From: Oegoconia quadripuncta
Lineage: Eukaryota > Arthropoda > Insecta > Lepidoptera > Autostichidae
Reading direction: 5' to 3'
DNA length: 64,000 nt
Assembly: GCA_949316235.1 (NCBI GenBank)
Contig: OX438741.1
Location: 24,146,324 to 24,210,323 of the forward strand
Shown: piece by piece, positions 21,129-31,474 of the stretch
How positions within the stretch are numbered: position 1 is the first letter of the stretch
How the letters are laid out: each line of letters begins with the position of its first letter
Program-made: the position numbers and the translations under genes
The notes under the pieces: model-generated
Database searches by the model: none
What the model saw: only the letters and a program-made list of their open reading frames with translations
What the model was told of the DNA's origin: nothing

Positions 21129-21854
21129 TGGTTGTAGACAACCATGACAGCTTATTATTCGCAGATTTGACCATGTTTATAATGGAAGTCGGGAGCGGAA
21201 GCCGGTGAGCTTCCAAAATGTTCAGCTTCATGTGCTTATCGAAATTATTTCCCACCCATTTGTGACCCCCGACACAAAAAGAGGTGAGGTTTGAGAGACG
21301 GTTTTTAGCCTTACTTGATGGTAATCAAAAAATATTTAGAATTTAACATAGTTGTTTTTTTTTTATCTAACACGATAGAAAAATTGTCTCAGGTGTTTGC
21401 TAAATTTTCAATCGGGTTATCACTTGACCTCAATCACACGTTAAGTGAAGATGAAGCTGAAGGTGGAAGATGTTGATTGTGACGATGTTGGTGATTTTAC
21501 AGTTAAAATCATTTTCTCTCATCTATACTGACCTAATTGAGATCTCACTGAAAATGGATAGGTACCAACCGACTAAATCTAAAAGTAGGTTTGAAGGCAA
21601 CTTTTTTTATTGCCGTATTTAATTGATTGTCTGAGAAATAAGAGTCGGAGCTTATGCTTTAAATTTCAAGACGATTACTTCTAGCTGGGTTCAATCTATT
21701 TTAACGAGTCATATAGACTCAAAATTGTTTAAATTTGCCCTCTAGACTGGATGTAAATTGATTCTTGTAAAGGCCAACAGTGTAAATATAACAACTAAAT
21801 ATTCGTTTTTATAATGAGGGGAGAAAGTTATACTTCTCTAACGTATAAACAAAC
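21129..21854. other. no gene; one SINE-C scrap
   Basis: At 21413-21465 GGGTTATCACTTGACCTCAA and TTAAGTGAAGATGAAGCTGA are a - strand SINE-C 3' fragment. The rest is unassigned. Confidence 0.4.
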
Positions 21855-21975
21855 AAACAAACAAAATATTCTTTATTGTACAACAATAAGAAACATAAGA
21901 AAAATAACAAAAAGGGGATAGTCCTATTTGGCGGCCTTATCACTAAAACGATCTCTTCCAGGCAACCTTTGGGTT
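21855..21975 (-). mobile_element. LINE 3' UTR fragment (repeat R)
   Basis: The - strand reads TGCCTGGAAGAGATCGTTTT, AGTGATAAGGCCGCC and later TTGTACAATAAAGAATATTT, a 3' UTR with an AATAAA signal. It matches 9190-9310. AAACAAAC repeats sit at its outer end. Confidence 0.55.
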
Positions 21976-23052
21976 AGGAAGCATTAAGTATTGTAATTAC
22001 TAATGTATTGTAGATCTTGTTGCTATGGTTTCTTCGGTTCATTGGGGTAGGTATTAGTTGAAGTCCACTTCACCAGTTCTACCTACAAGGTACAAGGTAT
22101 TTCCATGGTTCAAAATTTCTATTTCGGGCAAGAAATTTTCGACTTCCCATACTAAACTGACCGCAGGTACACTGACATTATGGAAAAATAAAACTTATTC
22201 TTTAAAGAAAAAAAATTTACCCATGGATATCTTCTGTTCGCGATATCTAATTAGTAATACCCATTATATAGAACGTCAACCAACATACGTTCAGATTTTC
22301 ATCGACTCGCTGTACTTCCTCCTTCATAGGCATCCCATCTTTAAATATCAAACAGCTCTTTATCACACTTGTTTTCTTTTCAGTCATTAATTTAAAGTAG
22401 ACAGACACTTCGCTAATTAATTAGTGGTCATATACCGACGTTGGGGACTTTAGAGTTTAATTAAATTCAGTCAGCTCATGAATATAATGGGCCTCTCGAC
22501 GCGCTTTCTGACATTTTTCATATAAAGATTTTCCTTAATCCCAAACGCAGGGTACGCTTATTGGCAATCACAATTTTTACGACATCTGAAGCATTATTAC
22601 TTATTGTGTACATACATTATTAGTTTACTTTGGTGGAGTAAGTATCGTAGTACTAGTCGTAAAAAAGTAATGTCTATGTATTCTGTTCTATGCTAAAATG
22701 ATTTACATACCTAAAAAAAATTCAGATGAGTAGGTACCTATTTGTGTAACATTTTATATCAATGGTTAGGTGCTCATTGTCTTTTTCGAGAGATATCTGA
22801 GCGTCTGGTTGAAGCTTCCAATGGTTGGAAGTGAGCTTCTTACGCACTCTTCCGGTTCAGCAAGATCTGGAACATATATTTTTTGTAATTGTGTATTTCT
22901 TTTCATTTGTAAATGATGTATTTATTTATTTCCTTTTTATAAATATTGCAGTAAGTTTAAAAAATGAAAATTAAAAATTTAAATATCATGTCATAAATGA
23001 ATGAATTATGTTTAATCAGCTTATGTGAACAACATGGAAATAAATAACAGAG
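21976..23052. other. no gene recognised
   Basis: A 110-codon open frame at 22058-22390 (+) has no domain or family pattern and its residue use looks random. I see no exon borders. Confidence 0.35.
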
Positions 23053-23278
23053 GTAAGCCGAAACGACTACAGCTCAGCATAATGCCACCTCCAGACCAGT
23101 GGCGCTGGTTTTAACTGGAGCCAATTTGGACGGACATATGACTTAAGGGTAGACGACAGTGACCAGTTTTCATACATACTGTAATCGACCACATACAAAA
23201 AATTAAGCGACATTTTCTATATTTTAGGTCGCGGGTTCGAATCCCGTTAGGGGTATATGTTTGTATGTTGAATACTGA
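23053..23278 (+). repeat. repeat H and a SINE-A B-box scrap
   Basis: AGCCGAAACGACTACAGCTC, AGCATAATGCCACC and GTGGCGCTGG (23053-23120) recur as a second copy at 42288-42362. At 23225-23278 GGTCGCGGGTTCGAATCCCG and GTATATGTTTGTATG are the B-box section of SINE-A without its 5' head. Confidence 0.5.
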
Positions 23279-23813
23279 CTGAAAAAACTGTAGCATCATG
23301 AACTCGCCCAGTTTTCATAGTTTGATATTTATTTGAATAATTAATAAATACAGGAAATAACCTTTATAAACTTTCTCTCTAATCTGAGTGACCTAAAAAA
23401 ACCCCTTAGAAATCATTATTATATCATCGTAAACCATTATTTATATCTACATACCACATTCATTGCTTATTGAAGCAACTGTAGTCAGCATTCCGCACGT
23501 ATCCACATAAACCTATTTGTATGCAATGGCCCGATAAATTAATACCAATATTCGACAGACAACCGTAGAAGCTTCGGCAGACAAATATCCCCTGGCTACT
23601 TGGTCAATAAAGGCGGCATTATTGAAAACTATAGTTGTCGTTTTCCATTCTATATGTTATGAATCTATGTATTGATGACAATATTGTGGTCTTCTGTATC
23701 AATATTGGTCGTGTGAATTCTAACGGAGAGAATAAAACCGACATAGAAAAGTTACTTACACTATTTTAAGTAAGTAAGAATACGCACTACATCTCACAAT
23801 ACGTCATCATATA
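23279..23813. other. no gene recognised
   Basis: AT-rich spacer; nothing placed. Confidence 0.35.
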
Positions 23814-23950
23814 TGATTGTTATTGTAGTATATGATATTGTAGTATATGAGTGTACTCTACTCCACAGAACTACAACAATCATATACTACAATATCATAT
23901 ACTAGATGTAGTTCGGTGGAGTAGAGGAGAGTAAACTCCACCGAACTACA
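23814..23950. repeat. double hairpin cluster
   Basis: A 24-bp arm at 23827-23850 (AGTATATGATATTGTAGTAT plus four bases) is exactly complementary to 23880-23903. Directly after it, TGTAGTTCGGTGGAGT (23907-23922) is exactly complementary to 23935-23950 with a 12-base loop. The loop of the first (CTCTACTCCACAGAACTACA) also pairs imperfectly with the second. The class is unknown. Confidence 0.75.
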
Positions 23951-24715
23951 ACAAATTACATGTCCCTATAATTTTTTGGAGTTGCTGTCGTCACTCTCCA
24001 TTTCATATGCCAGGGGAGGCACGACGGTAGCCATGATGTAGCGTTGTAATGGGTATGGAGCTGTATGCAATTCGCCGATATTATCTTACTAAAATCATAA
24101 GCAACAGTTTCACAACTATATTATGATTTAGTGCATAATTGTATTAGCTACTATTAGGTTAACTGTTCGACCTAATTTGTACGGTACTCAGACTATCTAT
24201 CGATACAGGTATATATTCCGAGTGCGGGGTCTGAAAATCCTGCGGCTGGTCTCCGAGTGAACTTCCTGTCTAATTTTAAGTAAATAGTGCTGTTCACATT
24301 AGGTTAGTTTGTATATACGTGATCTGTGGCAAGCGCACACACTACATCACATAGTTTTGCTCCGCGTACTTTATTAAATATTTGTGGTTAAAAGTTGGTG
24401 TATGGCTATTCATGTGGTATCAACACAAAGCCTAAATGGCAAGGATTTCAGTGATATAATTGGATTTCGATAAATTACTAATATTCAGTGAGTAATCTCA
24501 AAATTCACCTAACATTTTTAACGAACTGCGCAACGTTGCCGTTCCGTGCAGGCAACAACCCACGCGCCGCACGCTGCCAGCTCGCACTAACCAACCGCTC
24601 GCTATAATCACTAAGCGCTTGCATCGCTGCATGATTTTGAATTTTCCGTTAGACGACGAACGCTTTATTTTTTATTTCTGAGCATTTTGAGATTTCCTTA
24701 CCAAATTTGCAAGTA

Positions 24716-25816
24716 ATGGCGCCAAATCATAATAAATGTGCTATATGTCATAATAAACTACAAAATAGAGAATTTCTTGAATGCATGAATTGCAAGAAAA
24801 AGTATGATATTGACTGCGCAAAAATAAGTCTTCAACGCTTTAATAGCTTTTATGCACCTGATCAGGACCGAAGACGTACTTGGAAGTGCCCGGATTGTAC
24901 CAGTAAGGTACCAAAAACCGGTAATTTGAATACTCCGGTGCAACCTTCGAATCATGATGAGGCCAACATTAGATGTACTTCTAATCTGCCCTCACCTGAC
25001 AAAAACGTGACGGTTAGAACGAAACGCGAACAGCGGCAAGTAAGTCCTCCTCTGGAACTTCATACACCTGTATCTCCGAGTCATTCTAACTGCCTAACTG
25101 AAGAAAAGTTACGTGCTATATTATCCGAATTGGTAACAGGTCAGCTAAAATCATTAAACGATCAGGTGAACGAAATGAGAGAGTCTATGACTTTCTTTAA
25201 CAAAAAATACGATGACCTGAAGTCTGACTTTGATGAGAAAACTGCAATAATAAAAGATCTCCAAAGCGACAACGGAATACTGAAAACAACTGTCTTAGAT
25301 TTGTCCAACCGTTTAAACCTAATAGAACAAAACATGAGAGAGAACAATGTCGAAATAAATGGAGTACCGGAACACAAGACCGAGAACCTAACTAAAACTA
25401 TAGAACAGCTAGCTAAAGTTGTAAATGCTCCTATCAAGTCAGAAGATGTGTTGCATGTAACACGTGTTGCAAAATTAAACGCAGATAATGACAGACCACG
25501 CACCATAATTGTCAAGCTGCGTACTCCGCGCCATCGAGATGAAGTTCTTGCTGCCGTTACCAGGTATAACAAGGATCACCCTAATGAAAAATTGGCCTCC
25601 CAGCACCTAGGAATAGGTGGACCACGTCGACCAGTTTACGTAAATGAGCACCTGTCTGCTACAAATAAAGCTTTGCACGCAGCTGCACGCATAAAGGCCA
25701 AAGAGCTCAGTTACAAGTTTACCTGGGTGCGTAATGGACGAATATTTGTACGCAGGGATGAATCTAGCGAATTTATTCTTATTCGTAATAGAGATAGCCT
25801 TCAGTTGATCAAATAA
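24716..25816 (+). CDS. non-LTR retrotransposon ORF1 protein (PHD-like finger, FP-like domain)
   Basis: 366 residues from the ATG at 24716, whose context AAGTAATGG is the first good start in frame. Cysteines at 8, 11, 23, 26, 34, 58 and 61 form a PHD-like zinc finger (CAIC, CMNC, CPDC) in which the usual histidine is not obvious. Charged text at 80-130 is followed by a heptad-rich coiled coil at about 130-215 (LNDQVNEMRESM, IIKDLQSDNGI). A C-terminal domain from about 215 (NNVEINGVPEHK, RPRTIIVKLRTPRHRDEVLA) resembles the FP-type domain found in insect retroelement ORF1 proteins. Such proteins bind element RNA and form trimers or particles with ORF2. The stop is 25 bases before ORF2. Confidence 0.85.
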   Translation: MAPNHNKCAICHNKLQNREFLECMNCKKKYDIDCAKISLQRFNSFYAPDQDRRRTWKCPDCTSKVPKTGNLNTPVQPSNHDEANIRCTSNLPSPDKNVTVRTKREQRQVSPPLELHTPVSPSHSNCLTEEKLRAILSELVTGQLKSLNDQVNEMRESMTFFNKKYDDLKSDFDEKTAIIKDLQSDNGILKTTVLDLSNRLNLIEQNMRENNVEINGVPEHKTENLTKTIEQLAKVVNAPIKSEDVLHVTRVAKLNADNDRPRTIIVKLRTPRHRDEVLAAVTRYNKDHPNEKLASQHLGIGGPRRPVYVNEHLSATNKALHAAARIKAKELSYKFTWVRNGRIFVRRDESSEFILIRNRDSLQLIK

Positions 25817-25841
25817 TTTTCTTGTAAACACAATAATGTGA

Positions 25842-28736
25842 ATGACATGGTATATTATTATAAAATTCAATATTTATTACCAAAATGTTCGAGGTATTCG
25901 AACAAAAACAAATGATGTGTTGAAAAATATTTTATTGACTGATTATAAAGTTATAGTTTTTACAGAAACATGGTTAAATACAAATATTTCTGATAGTGAG
26001 TTTATTGATGCACGCTACACTGTCTATCGTAGAGATCGAATTTGTTCAAAGAATTCCAAGCTGGATGGTGGTGGAGTTATGATAGCTGTCTCGCGAGAAT
26101 TTTCGTCTTCACGTTGTGATAATTGGGAGTCTAATTGTGAAGATTTATGGGTTAATGTCAAGATAAAGATAAATGGTCGGCCAAGAAATGTTTCGATATG
26201 TGCTGTGTATTTGCCCCCACCAGCTAGGCTGGAAAGTCAACAAACGTTTTTGGACAATGTGGATGGGGTGATGAGCGCTACAGATATTGTAGTAATTTTA
26301 GGTGATTTTAATCTTAGTTTCATAAAATGGAACCGGAAAGATAATGATAATTACATGACCCCATCTGACTATCACAGAAAATTAGGATACTCATTAGTAG
26401 ACTTTATAACTATAAACAACCTATACCAGGCTAACAATATATTTAACAGCAACAATAATATCCTAGATTTAGCCTTTAGCAATTCGGATAATGCATATGT
26501 TTCGCAGCCTCTTGAATGCTTAAGTAAGTTAGACGTTTATCACCCCCCCATTTTGCTTACTTTACCACTTTCTGATAACAATTTACAATGTCTTATGCCG
26601 AAAAAACGTACAGACCTTAACTATTATAAAGCTGATTACAATTCAATTATTGAAGATCTGAATAGCAATGATTGGCAGAAGACATTTGATGACTGTGGTG
26701 AGGACGTTAATCGTATGGTTTCAGCTTTTTATAGCATACTGCATACAACAATAGAAAAATTTGTTCCAAGACGTAATAATATCAAGTCTTCAAAATTTCC
26801 TGGTTGGTTTAGTAAGGAACTAAAAAGAATATTAAATGAAAAAGATAAAATTAGGAAAAAATATCGTAAGTTTGGTAATCCGCGTGACAAAATAGAATTT
26901 GATTTACTTCGTGAGCGTTGTCATAAGTTGTTTGATGCATCTGTTAGAGAGTATAAGCAGAAAATTGAATCCAACATTCAAAGTAATCCTAAAATGTTCT
27001 TTACTTACATCAAAAATAAGCGAAATGGTCTCTCGTCACTGCCAACTGTTATGAAAATGGAGAATTCTGTTGCATCTACTGGAAATGATATCGCTGACCT
27101 TTTCGCATCACAATTTTCTTCAGTATATGTCAAGAGTAAATCAGTTACAGCGGAGGTTACTTCTTCTAAGCTAGGTAATATTTCAACTATTAAAATTCTA
27201 GAAATTAACGTAGACAAGGCCATTAAACGTATAGACATATATAAAAGTACTGGTCCAGATAACTTGTCACCACTGTTCGTTAAACGCTGCAGACCTGCAC
27301 TGATATACCCATTAACAATCATTTTTAATCATTCTATTCGCACAGGTATCTTTCCAGATAAATGGAAAAAGACAAGAGTAGTGCCAATACATAAAAAAGG
27401 AGACAAATCAGAAGTAAAAAATTATCGCCCTATTTCCATTTTAAGTTGTTTCTCAAAATTATTTGAATCCCTTATATACCCTCACATATATAATCATATT
27501 GAAAGTGATCTATCCCAGTACCAACATGGATTTAGGAAGGGACTGTCGGTGGATACTAACTTAGCTTCGTTGGTATCAGATATCTCTCAGGAAGTTGACA
27601 GAGGCTGCCAGGTAGACACCATATACACAGATTTTAGCAGTGCGTTTGATAGGGTGAACCACCAGATCCTACTGTCTAAAATCAAAAGATTTGGAATATC
27701 TGGTTTGCTCTTAAATTGGTTTAGCTCATATCTGACCAACAGGCCACAAGTTGTGGTTACTTCTGGTTACCAGTCCCGTTTCTATATTGCTCTATCTGGT
27801 GTTCCACAAGGATCCCATCTAGGTCCCATTCTCTTCTTAATATTTATAAATGACATCACTTCCAAAATACGTTATAGCAAAGTTTCCCTTTTTGCTGATG
27901 ATTTAAAAATTTATAAAACCATAAATAATCCAAACGACGTGCAGCTACTTCAATCAGACCTTAACAGTATTAAAACATGGTGTGACATTAATGGCATGAG
28001 CTTAAATGTTCAAAAGTGTTTCCATATAACGTATACGAAAAAAGTCAAACCTATGGTGTCTAGGTACTTTTTACACGATGTGATAGTAAATAAAGTCAAT
28101 GAAATGCGGGATTTAGGCATCATACTCGACTACAAATTAAAGTTCACTGCTCACATTGATCACATCGTTAATAAAGCTGCTCGTATGTTGGGCTTTATAA
28201 AACGGAACACCAAGGGATTTAAAAAGCGCCAGACAAAGATTATCCTTTACAATAGTTTAGTGCGAAGTCAGCTGGAATATGCCTCAATTGCGTGGAATCC
28301 TGTTTACTGTACACCATCTCAACGGATTGAGACAATCCAACGAGCCTTTACAAGACATCTCGCCTATATATCACCTGATGTCCCTAATCAGCTCCCATAT
28401 GCAGAAAGATTGAAACTCTTTAAAATCACGAATTTAAAAGATCGTCGTATGATCGCAGACATAATATTTTTACATAAAATCGTTAATAATCAATTTAAAT
28501 GTTGTAACTTACTAGATTCAATTGGCCTAACAGTTCCGTTTAAACTCCCGCGTCATCCTCTTTCAAATACTTTTTCAATACCTCGTTACAAAACCAACCT
28601 CGGATTACATCATCCTTTAGCTAGGATTTGCATGTCATATAACCACATGAATATTAAGTGTGAAAAGTCTTGGCTGGACATATTTGCTGAATCCAGACCA
28701 ATTTTAAAAAGCAAGCTTATGAGACACCTCGATTAA
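25842..28736 (+). CDS. non-LTR retrotransposon ORF2: endonuclease and reverse transcriptase
   Basis: 964 residues without a stop. Residues 1 to about 225 form an APE-type endonuclease that nicks target DNA: YYQNVRGIRTK, VFTETWLN near 40, ILGDFNLSF near 152, ILDLAFSN and VYHPPILLTL. The reverse transcriptase follows with GPDNLSPLF near 470, WKKTRVVPIHKKGDKSEVKN, NYRPISILSCFSKLFE, QHGFRKGLSVDTNL, TDFSSAFDRVNH (first catalytic D), LSGVPQGSHLGPILF (the usual V after GS is H) and SLFADDLKIY near 685 (the catalytic FADD). The thumb MRDLGIILDYKLKFTAHI is present and the C-terminal region is basic. All key residues I can check are kept, so it may be active. No RNase H domain is evident. Confidence 0.9.
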   Translation: MTWYIIIKFNIYYQNVRGIRTKTNDVLKNILLTDYKVIVFTETWLNTNISDSEFIDARYTVYRRDRICSKNSKLDGGGVMIAVSREFSSSRCDNWESNCEDLWVNVKIKINGRPRNVSICAVYLPPPARLESQQTFLDNVDGVMSATDIVVILGDFNLSFIKWNRKDNDNYMTPSDYHRKLGYSLVDFITINNLYQANNIFNSNNNILDLAFSNSDNAYVSQPLECLSKLDVYHPPILLTLPLSDNNLQCLMPKKRTDLNYYKADYNSIIEDLNSNDWQKTFDDCGEDVNRMVSAFYSILHTTIEKFVPRRNNIKSSKFPGWFSKELKRILNEKDKIRKKYRKFGNPRDKIEFDLLRERCHKLFDASVREYKQKIESNIQSNPKMFFTYIKNKRNGLSSLPTVMKMENSVASTGNDIADLFASQFSSVYVKSKSVTAEVTSSKLGNISTIKILEINVDKAIKRIDIYKSTGPDNLSPLFVKRCRPALIYPLTIIFNHSIRTGIFPDKWKKTRVVPIHKKGDKSEVKNYRPISILSCFSKLFESLIYPHIYNHIESDLSQYQHGFRKGLSVDTNLASLVSDISQEVDRGCQVDTIYTDFSSAFDRVNHQILLSKIKRFGISGLLLNWFSSYLTNRPQVVVTSGYQSRFYIALSGVPQGSHLGPILFLIFINDITSKIRYSKVSLFADDLKIYKTINNPNDVQLLQSDLNSIKTWCDINGMSLNVQKCFHITYTKKVKPMVSRYFLHDVIVNKVNEMRDLGIILDYKLKFTAHIDHIVNKAARMLGFIKRNTKGFKKRQTKIILYNSLVRSQLEYASIAWNPVYCTPSQRIETIQRAFTRHLAYISPDVPNQLPYAERLKLFKITNLKDRRMIADIIFLHKIVNNQFKCCNLLDSIGLTVPFKLPRHPLSNTFSIPRYKTNLGLHHPLARICMSYNHMNIKCEKSWLDIFAESRPILKSKLMRHLD

Positions 28737-28990
28737 CCACCCCTCATAACTGGTATAATTAACATATTACATTATTAATTATTAATTTTTCATTGAATTT
28801 CATTACTTTTTTAAACTTTATATATTTAAACTTTATCTTGTATTTTATACTGTAACTATCTATGAATGCTGTGTATACTTATAATAGGCTGATACACTTA
28901 TAATGTGACCAATATGTGAACTACCAAAATAATGTTTTAGTGTATAAGCTGTTAGTGTACCTAAATAAATAAATAAATAAATAAATAAAT
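28737..28990 (+). repeat. 3' UTR and (TAAA)n tail of the retrotransposon
   Basis: An AT-rich UTR follows the ORF2 stop and ends in about seven TAAA units (28962-28990), after which unrelated sequence (CCGTTAAAAATTGCC) starts. A microsatellite tail of this kind marks the insertion end. Confidence 0.8.
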
Positions 28991-29194
28991 CCGTTAAAAA
29001 TTGCCATAACTATTTATCTCCGGAGTGCATCATTACATCTTAACAAAATTTAAAGATAAGCTTTAAAAGCGGTTAACTATTGACGATAATATATGGGAAC
29101 ATACATACAAAAAAATACCTACATACAGACCAACACAGAACCTCTTCCTTTAAGAAAGCGATTAAAAATAGGGTACTCTCTATGGTAACTTGCC

Positions 29195-29325
29195 TGCGCA
29201 GCATGACATCGATTGTCGCGCGCGACGTGGGAGTGAGAGTGGGATAGTTGAATTTCGTCCAAGTGAATGAGCAGGACAAATATTATCTCACATGACATAA
29301 ACATTTATCGCGCTTGTCATACTAC
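29195..29325 (-). repeat. repeat K copy
   Basis: The - strand reads GTGAGATAATATTTGTCCTG, CTCATTCACTTGGACG, AACTATCCCACTCTCACTCC and CGTCGCGCGCGACAATCG. It is a third copy of the block at 18780-18922 and 63325-63468. It ends directly against element L. Confidence 0.5.
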
Positions 29326-29758
29326 GTAGCCCAGGGAAAATACGTTTAGACTTCTGAAAAACGCATAATCACGATTTTCTTGAAACATTTTAATATAAGT
29401 GTTGTAGGTAAATGTAGTAACAATTACTAAAAATTAAGTATTTGTAAGTAACGCAAGTACTAAGTAAGTAACTAAATAAGCTAAAATTGAAAAAGTGTTG
29501 CTTTAAAAAAAATGCTCAATTTATGGGTATTTCTTTTGCAATGCAGCTCAACGACATATTCAGCTAAACCCATGCATGTCTAACTATAATATGCTTACCT
29601 TTTTAACCATCAATAAATGAACAGTGTCAAAAGTCGACCTAATTAATCAGTTAGTATTTATTGTTATTCAGATACAAATTAATATAAGGTTTTCTAAAAA
29701 AATCTAGACTAAGCTTAAATTTTTTTAGGCTTAGTTATTCAAAATTACATCTCTAATA

Positions 29759-29988
29759 CTGGTGACTCCATTCCTAATTATGAACAACTTTCCACTAGGA
29801 ATGATAGCCGAATTCAGCTGAAAATTCTTGGGCTTCCATAGTAAACGTGTTTTCAGAATAGTTTACTTTGTATGGGGTAATCGAAATTTTTTTGATCGAA
29901 TTCGAATATGGTTCCTTCGGGAAAGTTGTTCGTAATCAGTAGTGGAGTCACCGGTTAATGGGAATTACACGAATTCAAATTCACCCTG
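29759..29988 (+). mobile_element. repeat Q insertion with TA duplication
   Basis: It is flanked by TA at 29757-29758 and 29989-29990. Copy 2 of element L shows the empty site TAATATACC at 62861-62869. The right terminus is CACCCTG; the left terminal 33 bases expected from the family are missing, so it begins at CTGGTGACTCC. Inside, GTGACTCCATTCCTAATTAT and the complement of AGTAGTGGAGTCACC form the inverted repeat. Confidence 0.75.
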
Positions 29989-30002
29989 TATACCTCTATA
30001 AT

Positions 30003-30317
30003 AAAATAATATATAATAATAATAATAAATATTTCGGACACTTACACCAATCATCTAGTCCCAAACTAAGCAAAGCTTTTGCTATGGATACTAGATAACG
30101 GATAAACATACATAAATATTTATATAAACATCCATGACTCGGGAATAAATGTTCGTATTCATCACACAAACATTTACCCCTCGCGGGATTCGAACCCGCA
30201 ACCGTTGGTTTCGCTGACACACTCCACTATCCACTACACCAACCGGTCGTCATATATAAGATACACTATCCACAGTGACACTATCCACTACACCAACCGG
30301 TCGTCATATATAAGATA
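30003..30317 (-). mobile_element. SINE-B copy with duplicated head
   Basis: The - strand body and tail match the other SINE-B copies, with the B box GCGGGTTCGAATCCCGCGAG intact. The 39 bases at 30225-30263 (from CACTATCCACTACACCAACC through ATATATAAGATA) recur at 30279-30317. The head plus its flank has therefore been duplicated in tandem after insertion. Element L copy 2 is the empty site (CTCTATAAGATAGC). Confidence 0.75.
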
Positions 30318-30436
30318 GCAACTATATAATAAGTCGGTTTTGAATTATGTCTATTTAAGCTAATTTTTTACCGTATTTTCCTGGGCTTACATGGATTGGA
30401 GTGATGGTGTCGTAAACCTCCCTTTCAACCGCAGAT

Positions 30437-30550
30437 CAATCAATCAATCAAAATATTTATTTCATAGGATAAAATTATCACTTGGAAACATCACTATTAA
30501 TATTAATATTACATTATAGTTTAAATTTACTGCTCATTCATAAAGCTGAT
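30437..30550 (-). mobile_element. LINE-J 3' end only
   Basis: The - strand reads ATGAATGAGCAGTAAATTTA, ATAATTTTATCCTATGAAAT and AAATATTTTGATTGATTGAT, the 3' end of the family at 14760-15600. The tail has become GATT repeats rather than TTTTGA. Confidence 0.7.
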
Positions 30551-30834
30551 AGAAGATAATAATATGTGGCCTGGCATCTCACTACTTAATTATTTAAACA
30601 TACATAATTACAGATTTACATTTGCTGTCGACCATATGCTAGGTAGATTGCATAATTAACTCCACAGTATAAGGCACTGGTATATCTTAGATGCGCAAAA
30701 CCGATAAGTTAAAAAAACGTATATTTCATACTAATTATTTTCCAGCAAATGAATAGATACAAAGCATTTTGGATTCATACAGTGTCGCTTACCGAAATTG
30801 TTGTAGCGCTTATATATGTATTATAATACTTGTA

Positions 30835-31062
30835 CTTCCTTCGTGATGTTTCCGTCTGCTAGCATCCGCCATATTTGATTGACATGACGACATATACCCT
30901 ATGACCTTAGTAGCACTAGTTCGAATCCCGTGACATAACATTTGTCCAAATCGACTTACGCGTTTAAGCGTTATGGTATCATACATACATGCACACTGAC
31001 TTACAAATTCATTATTATAATACATTACCCACCTTTTGGCTTCGCAGTAGTCGGGTAAAAAC
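30835..31062 (-). repeat. repeat O copy
   Basis: ATACATACATGCACACTGAC, ATTACCCACCTTTTGGCTTC and GCAGTAGTCGGGTAAAA form the complement of the repeat O end. The inner part GCTAGCATCCGCCATATTTG parallels 16990-17010. Confidence 0.5.
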
Positions 31063-31474
31063 TCCCTCTTACTGTGTGTGATTTATTTTACAACTTTATT
31101 CTACCTCTCATTCCGCCCCGGACAAATTATACAAGTACGGGATAATCTTTTCACATATGTACCTAGGTACAGCTTCACGTTAGTCGAGATTCAGCGGTGG
31201 GTCAGAAAAAATGATAAATTTCTTTTTCGAAAGCCCTAGAAATAAATTCTAAAAACAATGGGTGGTTTTTATATAGGGTTCCAGCCAGACCGACCGCACC
31301 TCTGGATTAAGCGTAATATTTTGGTTTTAGGAACCAAACGTTTTGTCAAGGAAGGTACGGTGATGTCATTTTATTATAATTTTATTATTTATAACTTTAT
31401 GTCGTATGGTTATTTTAAAAGAGTGATTATTAGGCTTCAACTATAATTTTTTCGTAATGAATTGACCGATTATC
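31063..31474. other. no gene recognised
   Basis: The open frame at 31258-31446 (+) shows no family pattern. Confidence 0.35.

Larger units (their letters stand above)
24200..28990 (+). mobile_element. apparently intact two-ORF non-LTR retrotransposon
   Basis: Two long uninterrupted frames in order are followed by a 3' UTR and a (TAAA)n tail. The 5' boundary is not fixed; a GC-richer 5' region with GCGCCGCACGCTGCCAGCTC near 24570 probably belongs to its 5' UTR and internal promoter. ORF1 (PHD-like finger, coiled coil, FP-like domain) and ORF2 (APE-type endonuclease plus RT) fit the CR1/Jockey superfamily; I lean to CR1-like. I found no convincing target duplication, which would fit a microsatellite-tailed element. 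The LINE copies elsewhere in the window are broken; this one is not. Confidence 0.85.
29328..30387. mobile_element. element L copy 1, carrying two insertions
   Basis: The ends are AGCCCAGGGAAAATACG and CGTATTTTCCTGGGCT, near-perfect terminal inverted repeats. The body (CGATTTTCTTGAAACATTTT, AACGCAAGTACTAAGTAA, AGTTAGTATTTATTGTTATT, TCTAGACTAAG) is collinear with copy 2 at 62392-62940. Copy 1 is longer because a repeat Q (29759-29988) and a SINE-B (about 30003-30317) are inserted. There is no coding sequence, so it is a non-autonomous DNA element of unknown superfamily; I could not settle a target duplication. Confidence 0.75.

Noticed and set aside
22058..22390. 110-codon + strand frame as a gene
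   Set aside because: No domain, no borders, random-looking residue use and no neighbouring exon.
25162..25572. 136-codon - strand frame and the one at 27005-27322
   Set aside because: They lie antisense within ORF1 and ORF2 of the retrotransposon and show no motif; they are shadows of the coding strand.
24716..25816. FP-like domain as evidence for a baculovirus insertion
   Set aside because: The domain is common in insect retroelement ORF1 proteins, and the linked endonuclease and reverse transcriptase explain it without any virus.
28962..28990. Regular short repeats as a CRISPR-like array
   Set aside because: They are perfect TAAA units without spacers, the tail of a retrotransposon in a eukaryotic genome.
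30180..30250. tRNA-like sequences with A and B boxes in many places
   Set aside because: They lack an acceptor stem, a fitting anticodon arm and CCA-side pairing, and each continues into a SINE body; they are SINE heads, not tRNA genes.
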